From Talpa occidentalis (taxonomy: Eukaryota > Chordata > Mammalia > Eulipotyphla > Talpidae), in assembly GCF_014898055.3 (NCBI RefSeq), contig NW_026555331.1, positions 108,869,194 through 108,933,193 on the forward strand: 64,000 bases of DNA, given 5' to 3'. Positions 34,446 through 45,279 of the stretch are shown here, piece after piece; the stretch's first letter is position 1; each line of letters begins with the position of its first letter. A model generated the notes under the pieces. It worked only from the letters and a program-made list of their open reading frames with translations. It searched no databases and was not told the DNA's origin. The translations under genes were made by a program, and so were the position numbers.

Positions 34446-35740
34446 TGAGCTTGGGCTCTGTCATCTATGACTGATTTTATGTTGGGTTTCATTAGAAAGC
34501 CAATTTCTTCCTCTTAGCAATTCAGTTTGACCCTTGCCATTAGTATATTAGATTAGAGTTTAATCTAATATGTATGTGTATATTATACACACAAAATATA
34601 CACTGATGTGTTCTATTAGGTCACTCCCTGCTGTACTTCTCTATGAACTCTCTGTATAATTCTCTATAAAAACAGCTGTTGTGCTCTATGAAAATCCTTG
34701 TGCTCTGACAGGTACCACAAAGGAGACTTTTTCTGAGCAGTGGGCTAGGTTTGCCTGTACCTGGCTTCCCCTCCAGGGATATTCCAGCCAGGGGCTGCAA
34801 TGGGATTGTGATATAGCCCCTTCATGTGAGGCATATGAAAACTTGTAACTCAATATTTAAACACTGCTATAGCAATTAACATGGATTTTTCTCATTAAAT
34901 TATTCACAAAAGGGTTGGATTAATCACCCAAATGTACTTCATGTTCTACCTTAGAATCAAAGATGAATTGAGGAGGATACCCCACAAGTTACTCTATTGG
35001 TGTTTGTGGTTTAGCTTATAGTTTCAAGCAGTACCACAGTGTGACTCGTTCATTGTCAAGCTTAGCTTATTTTGGAATAGTGAAAACATTTTCTCCCATA
35101 AAGTGTATCTACAAAATGATAGCGAAATTCATGGCACTAAAGATGGTCTCTATCACGGTTATTCTCTTGAAAAAGTGGGTTCGGGGTCAATGTTGCCTTC
35201 TCATCCTGAAGCATCGCCTATTGGGTATTGTCAGCTGATTCTGTCCCTTTAAGGGTGAATTCCATTGTGGAAATCTCACAACCATGTCTTATGACAAAGC
35301 ATAGAATATCATTTTAATTTACATTTAAGATGTCACTAGGAAGGAACGAGATTCCTTTTCTTGGATGCCATCCAAATAGGGTTCTGAAGGTAGTTTACAA
35401 AGGGGCTTCAAAATTTTTTTTCAGTATTAATTAAATCGCTTTTCCCTGTATTCATTTGCTTATTTATCAAATATCAGGTATCAAGGGCCTGCTATTTTTA
35501 TTCTGACACCTTATTACTAACTGGGAATAAAAATGAGTGACACTTAAATCTATTTTTATTCACTTTGGGTAGTGGGAATGGGGTAGGTAAGGAAGTGAAA
35601 CTGTGAAAAATGCTATTGTGTTAGATATAGTCTTTTGTCTTATATAAACATCATATATTATTCAATAGTGACCAATTCCTGGGCTGTTGGGGAAGCCTGC
35701 CCAGAGAAAATAAGTCTCTCTTCCCACGCTGACTTCTCTG
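34446..35740. other. Unassigned, partly single-copy in look
   Basis: No gene or repeat recognised. 34980-35330 is free of recognisable repeats and may be conserved non-coding DNA, but I have no alignment to support that. Confidence 0.35.
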
Positions 35741-35755
35741 AAGAATGGAAGTGTA

Positions 35756-36027
35756 GGACCTCCCCCGTGGCGCAGCGGTTGAGCGCTGGATTGGGAAGCT
35801 GCCTGCAGCCTCTGCAATGCCAGTTCGATCCCCCGCCTCCAGGGGAGGATCCCACATGGTGCACAGCCCTCTCCTGCCGCCCGCTGCTCCCCTCAGCAGT
35901 GTACTTCATCAGTCTGCCTGTTTTGCTCTCCGCTCTGTCTCTGGTGAATTCTCTCACCCTCCTGCACTTCTGACTGCACCCAGTGCTTGTATAAATAAAT
36001 AAATAAATCTTATATATAAAAAAAAAA
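35756..36027 (+). mobile_element. CHR-like tRNA-derived SINE, copy 8
   Basis: Sense copy with A box ggcgcagcggttgagcgctg and B box cagttcgatcccc intact. The body is gctgctcccctcagcagtg and the tail aaataaataaataaatctt, then A12. Target-site duplications with one mismatch: aagaatggaagtgta (35741-35755) and aagaatgggagtgta (36028-36042). Probably young. Confidence 0.95.
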
Positions 36028-36071
36028 AAGAATGGGAGTGTATGGGGAATTTAAGCTCTGCCTTTCTTTAT

Positions 36072-36198
36072 AAAGACAGTATCATCATCCATTTCAGGGC
36101 AATCTGTCCCTGTTCTTTCATATTTTGTTTTCTTGTTGTCAAGGGGTAGAGGTTCTAACCAATCTCTTATAAAAAAAAAAAAAAAGACAGTATCATCA
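36072..36198 (+). mobile_element. Unidentified small retroposon with 16-bp target-site duplications
   Basis: An 83-base segment (36088-36170) is followed by an A run (36171-36182) and flanked by perfect 16-bp direct repeats, aaagacagtatcatca, at 36072-36087 and 36183-36198. This is the structural signature of LINE-1-mediated retroposition of a polyadenylated RNA. The segment contains ggttctaacc, which only loosely resembles a Pol III B box. I do not recognise the parent. It could be a 5'-truncated mRNA 3' end, a small-RNA retrocopy or a LINE tail. Confidence 0.85.
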
Positions 36199-36347
36199 CT
36201 TTGTGGATGTGTTTACAGTGGCACAATTGTACTGGATATTTGAATCTGAGGTTATGTACTGACGGAAGAAAGGATTTCTGGATAAATTAAAAAAGAAAAG
36301 TATTGGCTTCATTTCTTTTATAAGTAATAAACTATCATTATTTTTCT

Positions 36348-36656
36348 TTTTTTTTTAAATGTCATTTTCTTATTCTTTTTTTTTTTAAAGATTGATTTAT
36401 TTATTTATACATGCACTGGGTACAGTCAGAAGCGCGGGAGGGTGAGAGAATTCACCAGAGCCAGAGTGGGGAGCAGAGCAGGCAGAAGGACCGAAGTACA
36501 CTGCTGAGGGGAGCAGCGGGGCGGCAGGAGAGGTCTGCGTGCCATGTGGGATCCTCCTCTGGTGGCCGGGGAGCAGCCAGGGATTGAACCGGTGCTGCAG
36601 CGGCTGTGGGCAGCTTCACAACCCAGCGCTCAACCGCTGCGCCACCGGGGAGGCCC
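36348..36656 (-). mobile_element. CHR-like tRNA-derived SINE, copy 9
   Basis: Antisense copy with 20-bp target-site duplications differing at one base (taaactatcattatttttct at 36328-36347 and taaactatcataatttttct at 36657-36676). The head gcgccaccggggaggccc and both boxes are well preserved. Between two T runs lies a short extra segment (gtcattttcttattc). This may be a tail expansion or a nested insertion. Confidence 0.95.
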
Positions 36657-36676
36657 TAAACTATCATAATTTTTCT

Positions 36677-37420
36677 AAGGCAGCAATAAGCATGAAAATC
36701 CTTTTCAAACTGTTCAAATAAGAGTTGCAATTGTTATTATGCCTACCTGTGTACTCATTAATACTTTATATCAGCTATTAAAATCAAGGTTATCAAAGTG
36801 AGTAATAAGGGTCCTTGAAGCCTTTTTGTCTTGTAACAAAGAATGTACCTGTTGAGATGAAAGGAAAGAAACAAAGGCGGATATTACCAGAAAGCATATT
36901 TAAGGGAATTGCAATTTTGTTATTTGGGGGATAAATGGAGGAGCAACAATCCTTTTGCCAATGAAAAGAGTCTTTAAAAATTCTGTATATTAACTTCTAT
37001 TATTTTGTTTTCAATGTTTCATTTCTTTCTACACAACTCTTTTGTACAGAGATAAATGTCATGTCAGCCTGAGCTGAATGTAACTAAATTCATAATTTAT
37101 TCATTGATCATAACGTTTTAGACATGATATATTGCCTTCCAGCCAATACCAGAGTTGGTTGCAGCTAGGCTAGACCCTGGAGGCATTTAAAAAGACACAT
37201 AAAGCCTAGGTCCTTCCTGTAAGGATAGGAAGTCCACATAGAGTCTCGATAGTTTAATGATACTGCCAGATTCAGGATAAAAAAAAAAACACAAAAAACA
37301 AAACTTGTGATATACCTGTGACTCTCTCATGCAGAAACTCATAGAATATTGAAACCAGGGGAAACCTTTCAAGGTTGACTTAGGTTAGCATGACATGTTC
37401 TTTTATTAATGAGTAAATCC
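36677..37420. other. Unassigned non-coding stretch
   Basis: No gene or repeat recognised. An A-rich patch lies at about 37279-37303. Confidence 0.35.
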
Positions 37421-37424
37421 AGAC

Positions 37425-37520
37425 TTGACATTTGTCAGGCACTGTGTTCAGTGTTGAATGTGCGGCCACCCAGACACGTTTCTTCCCTCAAGGAGACAAT
37501 GTCCTTGTAGATTGAAGGAA
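37425..37520 (-). mobile_element. LINE-2 3' fragment, antisense
   Basis: acatttgtcaggcactgtgttcagtgttgaatg, then ttcttccctcaaggagacaatg fits antisense LINE-2 3' end wording. Confidence 0.5.
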
Positions 37521-38285
37521 TAGTTGGTACAAGGCCTGGCTTATGTTCCTTGTTGATGAGGCAACATGCATTAAAATTCTCTTTTAGAAAAGGGAGATCA
37601 CTAGGGCAGGTGGTTCGAAAGAAAGTCATTACAGTGTTCCTGGAGTTCCAAAACTAGACCTAGTTCATTGTGATGATTGGGTTGAATCTGGAAATCTCCC
37701 CTGATGGGACAGCTATGTTTATATATCAGAAGCATGTGTGACCACGTCCCTGAAGCGGCCTCCTGATATGTTACTGATTTTCAGGGCCTGGACTCTGGTC
37801 TAAGAAATGAGTGTTTATAATTATTTGTTTTCACATGTGTTTTTCTGACTGCTCTATATCTTGGGCATTGTTTATGCATATGCTGTGTAAGGACAGAATT
37901 CACTTGACAAGAAAATAAACTAAAAGATTTTGATGTTAAAAATGACAGACCTGGGGGACTGAAATCTAGTGAGACACTAGGTGATAAAAAGTTAAATAAG
38001 CCAGTCTTCATTATTAAGGGGAAAAACTCCATCAGATGTATTATTAGGTCTGTAGGTTTGCCTTCTACAAAACCATCACACACACAAACTCAAAATCCTC
38101 TGTAGGTCTTGAACAATAGACACTCTAAGAAGATTACATCACATTGTATATTTTTGGCTGGGAAAAGGCATATTTGTGACAAGCTGACCTGCAGCAGTTT
38201 TCTACCAGCTTAGTTCTGTGATTGACATGTACAAATAGTTCCTCTAGTGGCAGCATAATTAGGTATCAAGGCTGCTGTGTGTGGT
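37521..38285. other. Unassigned non-coding stretch
   Basis: A 100-codon antisense frame at about 37.8-38.1 kb shows no family resemblance. No repeat recognised. Confidence 0.35.
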
Positions 38286-38287
38286 GC

Positions 38288-38328
38288 ACCCCGCCTCCAA
38301 CCTCAGTGAGATGTTGGGGAGGCGGGGT
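38288..38328. repeat. GC-rich inverted repeat (hairpin)
   Basis: Perfect 11-bp arms accccgcctcc (38288-38298) and ggaggcggggt (38318-38328) enclose a 19-base loop. An additional AAC/GTT pair inside the loop could extend the stem past a two-base bulge. It lies in otherwise AT-rich DNA. Confidence 0.9.
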
Positions 38329-39505
38329 ATTGGTGAGGCTGACTTTCAAGGTGTTCCTTCTTTTGTTTCTGTTAAACCTGTCTCACGGAATCTGTCAGAA
38401 AGTCAAGCTTTATATTTGAGAAAGATTACGCTGAATCTCTCCGTAAGCAATGAGGCAGTAACCTAACACTCTTGCGACACGCTTTGGGCTCGCTTGCAGA
38501 TTCCTCACTGAATGATGTTTGGTAAACCTCAAGAGACCAGAAGAAATCTAGGAACCTCCCAAAGTCTGCATGTAACTAAACTCTGCTTGTTGCAAATTAG
38601 ATGAAAGACCCTTGAGTTGTGACATTGTTTTTCGCTTGCTAAATATTCCTCAGAAGTTGAGTTGAAAAGTGGAAGCAGGGGCACGGCCCATAAAGTCCAG
38701 AAGAGCTGGAAGGCTCGATAGCAGGTTCAAAGGCAATGCCAGGGTGGTGCTTTAAAGAATTTTGCTGCAGGTCCCCACTACAGTTTCAAACTCCTTTAAA
38801 AGCTATGTCTAAAATTTGAATCCCTTCTTAGCCATCCAAGTCACCTGCTGTGCCTTTGCCAGTCTTCTCTGAGGGTCAAAGATTAATCTCAAGGAGAAAG
38901 GAGTCATTACGAGGTGGCTCTATCTTGGAGTTTGTCTTTATTTTCTGCATGTTTAGCCACTGACATAATTACATTTTCTAATTTAATAAACATATGGAAT
39001 TACATTTTCTAAACATGACCGAAAGGTCAAGTTTATGTTTCCTTTAATAAGATTACAAAGCCAAGTTGAGAGATAATTTTCCTTGTGATAAAAATTCTGA
39101 GTCTTGATTCATTATTACTTTCAATGCAAAGACTTGAATGTGGTGTTTTTTTTTTTTTTCATTAAATACCTGTGTATAATTTTAACCATTCTTCATTTGA
39201 TAGTTTATATCCACAGAAGACTTTACAGAGTGTGCTGGCCCCAGGTTCCCATTTTAAAGGAGAGGAACTTTATTTATAAATATTCTGGCAGCTTTTAAAA
39301 ACATTTTATTTTACCCCAAACACCTAAATATGATTGCATACTTTAAAGTACATGTAAAAATACAACATGCTATGTCTACTCAAATGCATTTTATTAAAAT
39401 ACAAATTCCAATTTCATGTGTGGAAATCTATGTTTGCAATAACAGCGGATTTTGAGGAGATTCTTTTTTGCAGTAGGATAGAATTCTTTGCTTTAAAAAA
39501 AACTT
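38329..39505. other. Unassigned, possibly partly conserved
   Basis: No gene or repeat recognised. Around 38966-39012 the phrase attacattttctaa occurs twice about 32 bases apart. The stretch 38.85-39.1 kb is single-copy in appearance. Confidence 0.35.
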
Positions 39506-39522
39506 TCTACAGAGTTGATTTA

Positions 39523-39651
39523 TTTTTATTTATATATTTATTTTTTACATCATCATTTATTTTTAAACAATATTGGTTTCCCCCCGCCCCCGCCAACTCA
39601 GGTGTATTCCCCATAGAATTTCCTTCACCAAAGCACCTGTGCACCATCACC
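39523..39651 (-). mobile_element. Very short LINE-1 3' insertion, antisense
   Basis: A 129-bp insert with a T/A-rich tail at its left, followed by ttaaacaatattggtttcc and accaaagcacctgtgcaccatcacc, the antisense LINE-1 3' end. Perfect 14-bp target-site duplications (acagagttgattta at 39509-39522 and 39652-39665) define both ends. Confidence 0.9.
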
Positions 39652-39799
39652 ACAGAGTTGATTTAAGTAGCATTCCTACTCAGTTTGTTTAATAGAGAAT
39701 TGTGAATATGAAACATTCGTAAACACTTTGATGTACATTTAACTTCTTTCGAAAATTTCTGCAGAGTGAAGTAAGGCATTTATATATTTGTCTTTCATT

Positions 39800-40090
39800 C
39801 AACAGATATTTTTACATATTTTATGTGCTGGTTGCTAGACTAAATGCTAAGCATGCAGCAGTGGCACACCCTTGTCTCGTGTCTGGAGGGGAAGGTGGAC
39901 TTGTAAGCCATTGATAGACTCACTGTTCAGCATGATAAGGTCCTGGTAAATCACACACAGGGTGTTGTGGGGGCGCAAGAGAGGGACATTTAAATCATAC
40001 TAGAGGAAAAAGACGGATTTCTGAGAGCAGTGGTATGTAGGCGGAAATGCGAGAAGGGGTTAGCTAGTCAATGAAGGAGAATGTGCAGTC
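39800..40090 (-). mobile_element. LINE-2 relic, antisense
   Basis: attcaacagatatttttacatattttatgtgctggttgctagac, then aagcatgcagcagtgg, and later 'gacggatttctgagagcagtggtatg' follow antisense LINE-2 3' order. Confidence 0.75.
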
Positions 40091-40149
40091 TAGTTAGAGA
40101 CCAGCATGGGTGGTCATGAACTTTCACTTGGGATAAGGATAGAGGATAA

Positions 40150-41818
40150 TACTCATTTCAATTTTATTCCTACTCACTGGTTACTCCCGCTCCATCTCCA
40201 TGGCTTAGTTCCTGTTTTTCTCCCTACGTTCTTAACTTTAGCATTTTTGAGAGCTCAATCCTTGTTCATTCACCTATGATTTTCAGTGCCATCTCTCTGT
40301 CAACAACTCTCAAATGTCTATTTCTAGCCAAATGCTCTTCCAAACTAAAAAACTTGCATACACAAAACTATCTTTTTGACATTTCCGTGTGGGTGTGTAA
40401 TAGACACTAAAGACTTGAAAGGTCTGAGACTAAACTGTGACTCTCTCCCAAGGAGCCTGTTCCCCCAAGCCTCCGAGCCTCAGGTGATGTCCAGGGCATT
40501 CTTCCTGTTGCTCAAACCAGAATCCTATGAGTTATTTTTCAAGTTGAAGTCAGACTCACAGAATATAAAATTAATCACTTAACCATTTTAAGTGTATAAT
40601 TCAGTAGCTTTTAGTACATTCATAATGTGCCGGCGTAACCACTCTTCTAATTCTACATTTTCATCACTCCAAAAAGTAACCTCTTACCCATTAGCAACCA
40701 TTCCCCATTTTCCCCAGCCCCCAGGCCCTGGCAACCACTAATGTACTTTCTGTAGCTATAGATTTGCCTGTTCCAGACATTGCATATAAATGGAATTATG
40801 TAACATTGGCTTTTTGTGTTTGACTTCTTTCACTAAATATGTTTTCAAGGGTCACCGGTATTGTAGATTGAGTATTTTTGACTCCTCTCTCTCTCACACC
40901 TCACATCTATTCCATCAAGAAATTCTATTGACTCTGTTTTCAAAGTGTGCCTGGAATCTGACCACTTCTTACCTCCTCCCCTGCTGTGTGCCACCCAGGT
41001 GTGAGACTCACTGGCACATCTGTTCTGCATTGCTGTGATAGTCCCTATCTGTCTCCCTGCCTTTATCTTCACCCCCTCCCTCCACTGGGTTCCCCACACA
41101 GCTGTCAGAGGGACACTTCTAAAACACAACTCAAAATATATCACTCATTTGCTCAAAACCCACAATGGTTCCCCATTTCACCCAAGTCCCGACCATGTAT
41201 TAAGAGATGCTGGAATCCTCACAACTTTCCAAAGAGTAGATTTATGTAGCATTCCCCATCCAGAATGGCCTGTTCTCCTCCTTCCCACTAAGCCACATAG
41301 GTCTCTGTGCTCCTCAAGTGCATGTCTCTCCCACCTTAGGAACTTGGCACTTGCTCTTCTTTCTGACTAGAATGTGAACCCACCCATTTCAGACTCTTGC
41401 TCTTGGGTAACCTTCTCAGTGAGGACTTAACTAACCCCCACTCATCATCTGAGATTGCAACATGGAACCCCCTATCCCACCATCCCAATCTCCCTTGCCT
41501 CACTTTTGCAAATTTTTCTGGAATGAGTAAGTTATCACCTGTTAACTTACTCTATTGTATCTTAATTCATTTCTTGCATGTGTGTTCCTTGTAGTTTATT
41601 TTTTCTTGCACTTCAAAATAGAGTTCACGAACTCCCAGTGCTGTCCTGAGCTCACCCTGCCTGCTTCTCTAGCGGCTCAAAGGTGCTATAAGAATACAGA
41701 TTTAGAGCCCTGCAATCTGAGTGAAAATCTTGTCTATTTTGTTCACTGATGTATCCCAAGTGACTAGAACAGTGCTTAGCACATAGAAACTGCTCAGCAA
41801 ATAGTTACTGACTTGAAT
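40150..41818 (+). mobile_element. Long LINE-2 3' region, interrupted by LINE-1
   Basis: Sense LINE-2 in two parts around a nested LINE-1. Before it: tttgagagctcaatccttg, then ctctcaaatgtctatttctagcc, gaatcctatgag. After it: ttgactcctctctctctcac, ttccatcaagaaattctattgactctg, ctccctgcctttatc, ccacacagctgtcagag, caatggttccccatttcacc, ttggcacttgctcttc, and at the end actgatgtatcccaagtgac, aacagtgcttagcacatag. The several plus-strand frames here are decayed LINE-2, not host genes. Confidence 0.88.
40540..40868 (-). mobile_element. LINE-1 (L1M) 3' end nested in LINE-2, antisense
   Basis: aaccattttaagtgtataattcagtagc, then ttagcaaccattccccattttcc, ggcaaccactaatgtactttctg and tggaattatgtaac are the antisense L1M 3' region. 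Diverged target-site duplications, tgagttattttt (40528-40539) and tgagtattttt (40869-40879), mark where the LINE-2 was split. Confidence 0.8.
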
Positions 41819-41844
41819 AACTGAATAATAACATTTTTAGGACT

Positions 41845-42050
41845 AACCATCATTTATTGGTCTTTTTGTGTGCCGGGAAAGCTCAGGTAAAGGGTATACT
41901 TTTCTCATTTGATTTTCGTCAATAACCTGTCATAGGGTCAGTTCTGCCACTTCTAGATGAGAAAACAAAACTTAAAAAGACCAAATAATTTGCCCTAGGT
42001 TTCAGGCTCATAAAAACTCAGATTGCTGAGCCCTGAATCTATATTCCTAA
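41845..42050 (-). mobile_element. MIR relic, antisense
   Basis: attggtctttttgtgtgccggg, then ctagatgagaaaacaaaactt, taatttgccctagg and gaatctatattcc are an antisense MIR. Confidence 0.7.
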
Positions 42051-42196
42051 TAGCATCTTTGAGATACTAGAAGAGTAGGCAGGATGGGATCATGAAGAGC
42101 ACTGGGGGGTTCTTGAACTCTATCCTGAAGTAAAGGGGGCACTGGGAAATGTGAAAGCAGAGGTGTCATAGAATAAACCTATGGTTTGCATGGGGT

Positions 42197-42664
42197 CTTG
42201 TAGACTGAATAATGGTCTCCCAAGAGATGAGCACATCCAAATCCCTGGACCTTGTGAAGATGTTAGCTTACATGGTGAAAGGGAATTTGTAGATGTGATT
42301 TAGTTAAAGATGCTAAAAAAGGGAGATAATCCTGGATTATCCCACTGGGTTTAATGCAAGCACAAGGTTGTTTTAAGATGGAGACAGGAGGATCAGCATC
42401 AGGGAGAGCTGTAAGGATGGAAACTGAGGCTGGATCCAGTGAGGAGTCTGAAGATAGAAATTTGGGAGATCATTAAGCTGGGAAATGTAAACAAACTAAT
42501 TCTCCCCTTGAACTTTCAGGAAAAAATTCAGTCCTGTAGAGACTTTTATTTTAGTCCAGTGAAATTGATTTGGGGCTTCTGAATTCCAGAACAGAGAGAT
42601 AATAAATTGTGTTGTTTTAAGTTTCTGATTATTTGTAATAGCAGCAATAGCAAATTTATACCTA
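42197..42664 (+). mobile_element. MLT1-like MaLR solo LTR
   Basis: Sense MLT1 order: tgtagactgaataatggtctccc, catccaaatccctggacc, ggaatttgtagatgtgatttagttaaagatg, ctgcagaacc-equivalent wording near the end, then aacagagagataataaattgtgttgttttaag. An AATAAA-like signal lies near 42600. Complete but diverged. No viral genes remain. Confidence 0.85.
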
Positions 42665-42693
42665 GAGTTCCCCCGTTTCTTGAAATTAATGGA

Positions 42694-42756
42694 GTTGATA
42701 AATATCAGGTTGATAATATCAACCTGATAATATCAATTTATCAGTTGATAAATATC
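42694..42756. repeat. Perfect 27-bp palindrome inside a direct repeat
   Basis: 42703-42729 has 13-bp arms, tatcaggttgata and tatcaacctgata, around a single A, so it could form a near-loopless cruciform. It sits within a larger arrangement in which gttgataaatatc appears directly repeated at 42694-42706 and 42744-42756. Confidence 0.92.
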
Positions 42757-42811
42757 CTTAAACCTAGGGTGAAAGGAACTATTATTTGTGATCACAGATA
42801 TATATGTGTTA

Positions 42812-42895
42812 GGGATATGTCTGTGTGTTAGGGATACAAAGATGATTAAGACATGTTCCCTGTTCTCTCAAGGAGCGGAATAGTGCTAGATGCTT
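42812..42895 (-). mobile_element. LINE-2 fragment, antisense
   Basis: ttagggatacaaagatgattaagacatgttccctgttctctcaaggag fits antisense LINE-2 ('ggggatacaaagatgaataagacacggtccctgccctcaaggag'). Confidence 0.6.
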
Positions 42896-45270
42896 TTGGG
42901 TCATAGAGACATCGATACCTATTATTGAATTAATTATAGGAATTGGATTATTATTAAGTTTGTTGAATTATAAGTTCATTTTCTGAAGATAGTTTTTTTT
43001 TCCCCTATGTGATTTTGGACCGCTTCTGAGGCTAGGACACACCAAGTTCACAGCTGGCTGTGCAGGCCCATGTTCCTGACACTGCCTCTTACCTCCGGAT
43101 ACTCTGGCTACTACCCACAGCCCAGGGGGCCAAAGAACTGATAATGGAACTCACTGACCTTTGATCTAACTTAATTAGGCACACTGCATTCTCAGCTGCT
43201 CAGGCTAGCTTCAAAATGTTAGGAGAGATTTTAAAAGTCCACCGAGGAAGAACTCATTTGGGAGAAATTTAAGACTGAGAATTGGAAGGGAAAAATACTA
43301 GAGGAAGAAACCTATGGATACTTTCAACACAACTGGTGGTTTCAACTGGCCTCAGATATGATGTTTCAAGGGGTTGATAGTGATGGTGATAAGGTCGGTG
43401 GGTTCAGTGTCAAATGTTAAAAAGAGAAAGAAATGGAAAATCTGTATTTTGGTAAGCATGAAAGAGAGAGAGTTCTAGGATCTAGGAGGTGGTTATGACA
43501 AGACTGTGATACATACTTCACCAGGTTTTCAAAACAACATTGGAGAGTGCAGACCATAGTGATTAGCAGCAAAACCTAAAGAAAACAGGAATTGAGGATA
43601 GAGCAATGGAGTGAGGAGGAAGGAAATGTAATGGCACGAAGCTTGGTGGAATGGAGTGGTGTAGGAGTAAAAGATAAATTTGTGATAGATAATGCTGAAA
43701 AATAAGGTGAGGTTTAAATAGCCTGCAGGCAAAGAAAGCCACTGAAATATTTTGCAGTTTTTATTCATTATGTTGCATGTGGCTTATAAAGCATCCATAC
43801 CTTTATCCCATGTGCCAGCTTTTCAGAATCGTAAGGGAAGTTCCTAGTGAGGTTCATCCATCTCTGGATTTAAGTGTGTAAAGGAGTATGAGCCATCCTC
43901 CTCATTGCCCCTGGGGGAGCACACTTCATACTGTGTCTCATCACTATGTAATACTCTCAAATGTAACCTGTTTTCTTCAGAAAGGAAATAAAGGAGCTGC
44001 TTATCTTCTCCATGGACATGGCCTGGCTCCTTGGGAGTGGTTTGCAGAACTCGCAGTAGTGTTAGTAAAGGTAGCAAAGGCTACTGGGTTCAGGGAGAGT
44101 TGAGGTGTGGAGGAGTGAAGGGGTTCAGCTCTCCATCTCTGGTTGCACATCTACTCTTTACATGTGTCCTCTGAGGAGTCAGAGAGGGGTCATGTGAACT
44201 GCGCTGGACAGTGGCAGCTCCTCTCTCGTGATGAAGGCTCCACAGCACAGCCCCAGAGCAGTGCTTCTATACTCCAAGTAGGTAAGAGGGGAAAGGAATT
44301 CTTTTTTTTTACATTAGTGCTTGGAGTTCTGATAAAAATGCTATTGAATGAGAAAATAATTTTTTTTCTTTTGCAGTCTGAAGACTGTTCTGTCGTCAGA
44401 CTAAGACTAACTTGGACTCCTCATCCAGAGCACATGGGGTCCTGGAACATCCCCCTGAACTTCTTTCCACTGAGTGCTTGAATTTGAACACACTTGAAGA
44501 CAGCGCTTGGAAAGCAGGGTATTTAGTGCTGCCAGAATTCTGGCCACATGCTGAGCTAGCTCAGAGATAGAGACCCGAATGGAATCAACTTTTGTCCTCT
44601 TGGCATCATTTGCAGTTGATAAGGAGTTAAAGTTTACTCATTACCTCCCAACCCAGCCCCAACTTGCAAGAGAATTCAGTTTCACAAAAGCAAATTTAGA
44701 GAAAACAGAGTTGCATTAATAAAATAACAGTCTCTCTAGATTTGGGTTTTGAAGATTCAGATTTTGAAGATTCAGTTTCAAGAGTGCTTTAGTGTAAACA
44801 CATTTCTCAGGTTTCCTAATACCAGCTGATACAGTTCTTTTGGGAGAAACCAAATGTGCCCACATAAAATAGGGGCAAATGCCACAGACAAATTCTCATA
44901 AAAGATGAACACTTGCTATATTTATATACACACATTGCTATCAGTTTTGGCTAGCAATTTAGCAAAGATAGTTGAAGATGAAGAAGGACAAAAATTAAAT
45001 CAAAATACTTTTAATTAAGAGAGATTCAAAATCATTTCATTTTTCCATCTTCACAAGTGAGTGAGATTTGGATTGTGCTCTCTGACATGTCACTAGCTAG
45101 GGACTGGCATAAACATAAGAACCAGCCCTGGGGTGAGGAGCTTTCTCTGTGAAGCTCTAGATCTTTTCTGCTTGTTTCTCTGTGGTGTCTTCAGAAAAAA
45201 ATGAGTGAATGACCATTCTTCTCTATTCAGTAGGGATAGTCATGTGTTCACAGAATCTCAAGTTAAGATG
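42896..45270. other. Unassigned non-coding stretch
   Basis: About 2.4 kb without a recognised gene or firm repeat. The 112-codon plus-strand frame at 44.14-44.48 kb crosses a poly-T tract and shows no domain. A polypyrimidine-CAG string at 44365-44380 resembles a splice acceptor but has no partner I can see. Confidence 0.4.
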
Positions 45271-45279
45271 GTCCATATT

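Noticed and set aside
35635..36002. Several open frames on both strands
   Set aside because: All derive from SINE copy 8.
41035..41370. 111-codon plus-strand frame
   Set aside because: It lies within the LINE-2 3' region.
44143..44481. 112-codon plus-strand frame with a splice-acceptor-like string inside
   Set aside because: No domain, crosses poly-T, and no matching donor or neighbouring exon seen.
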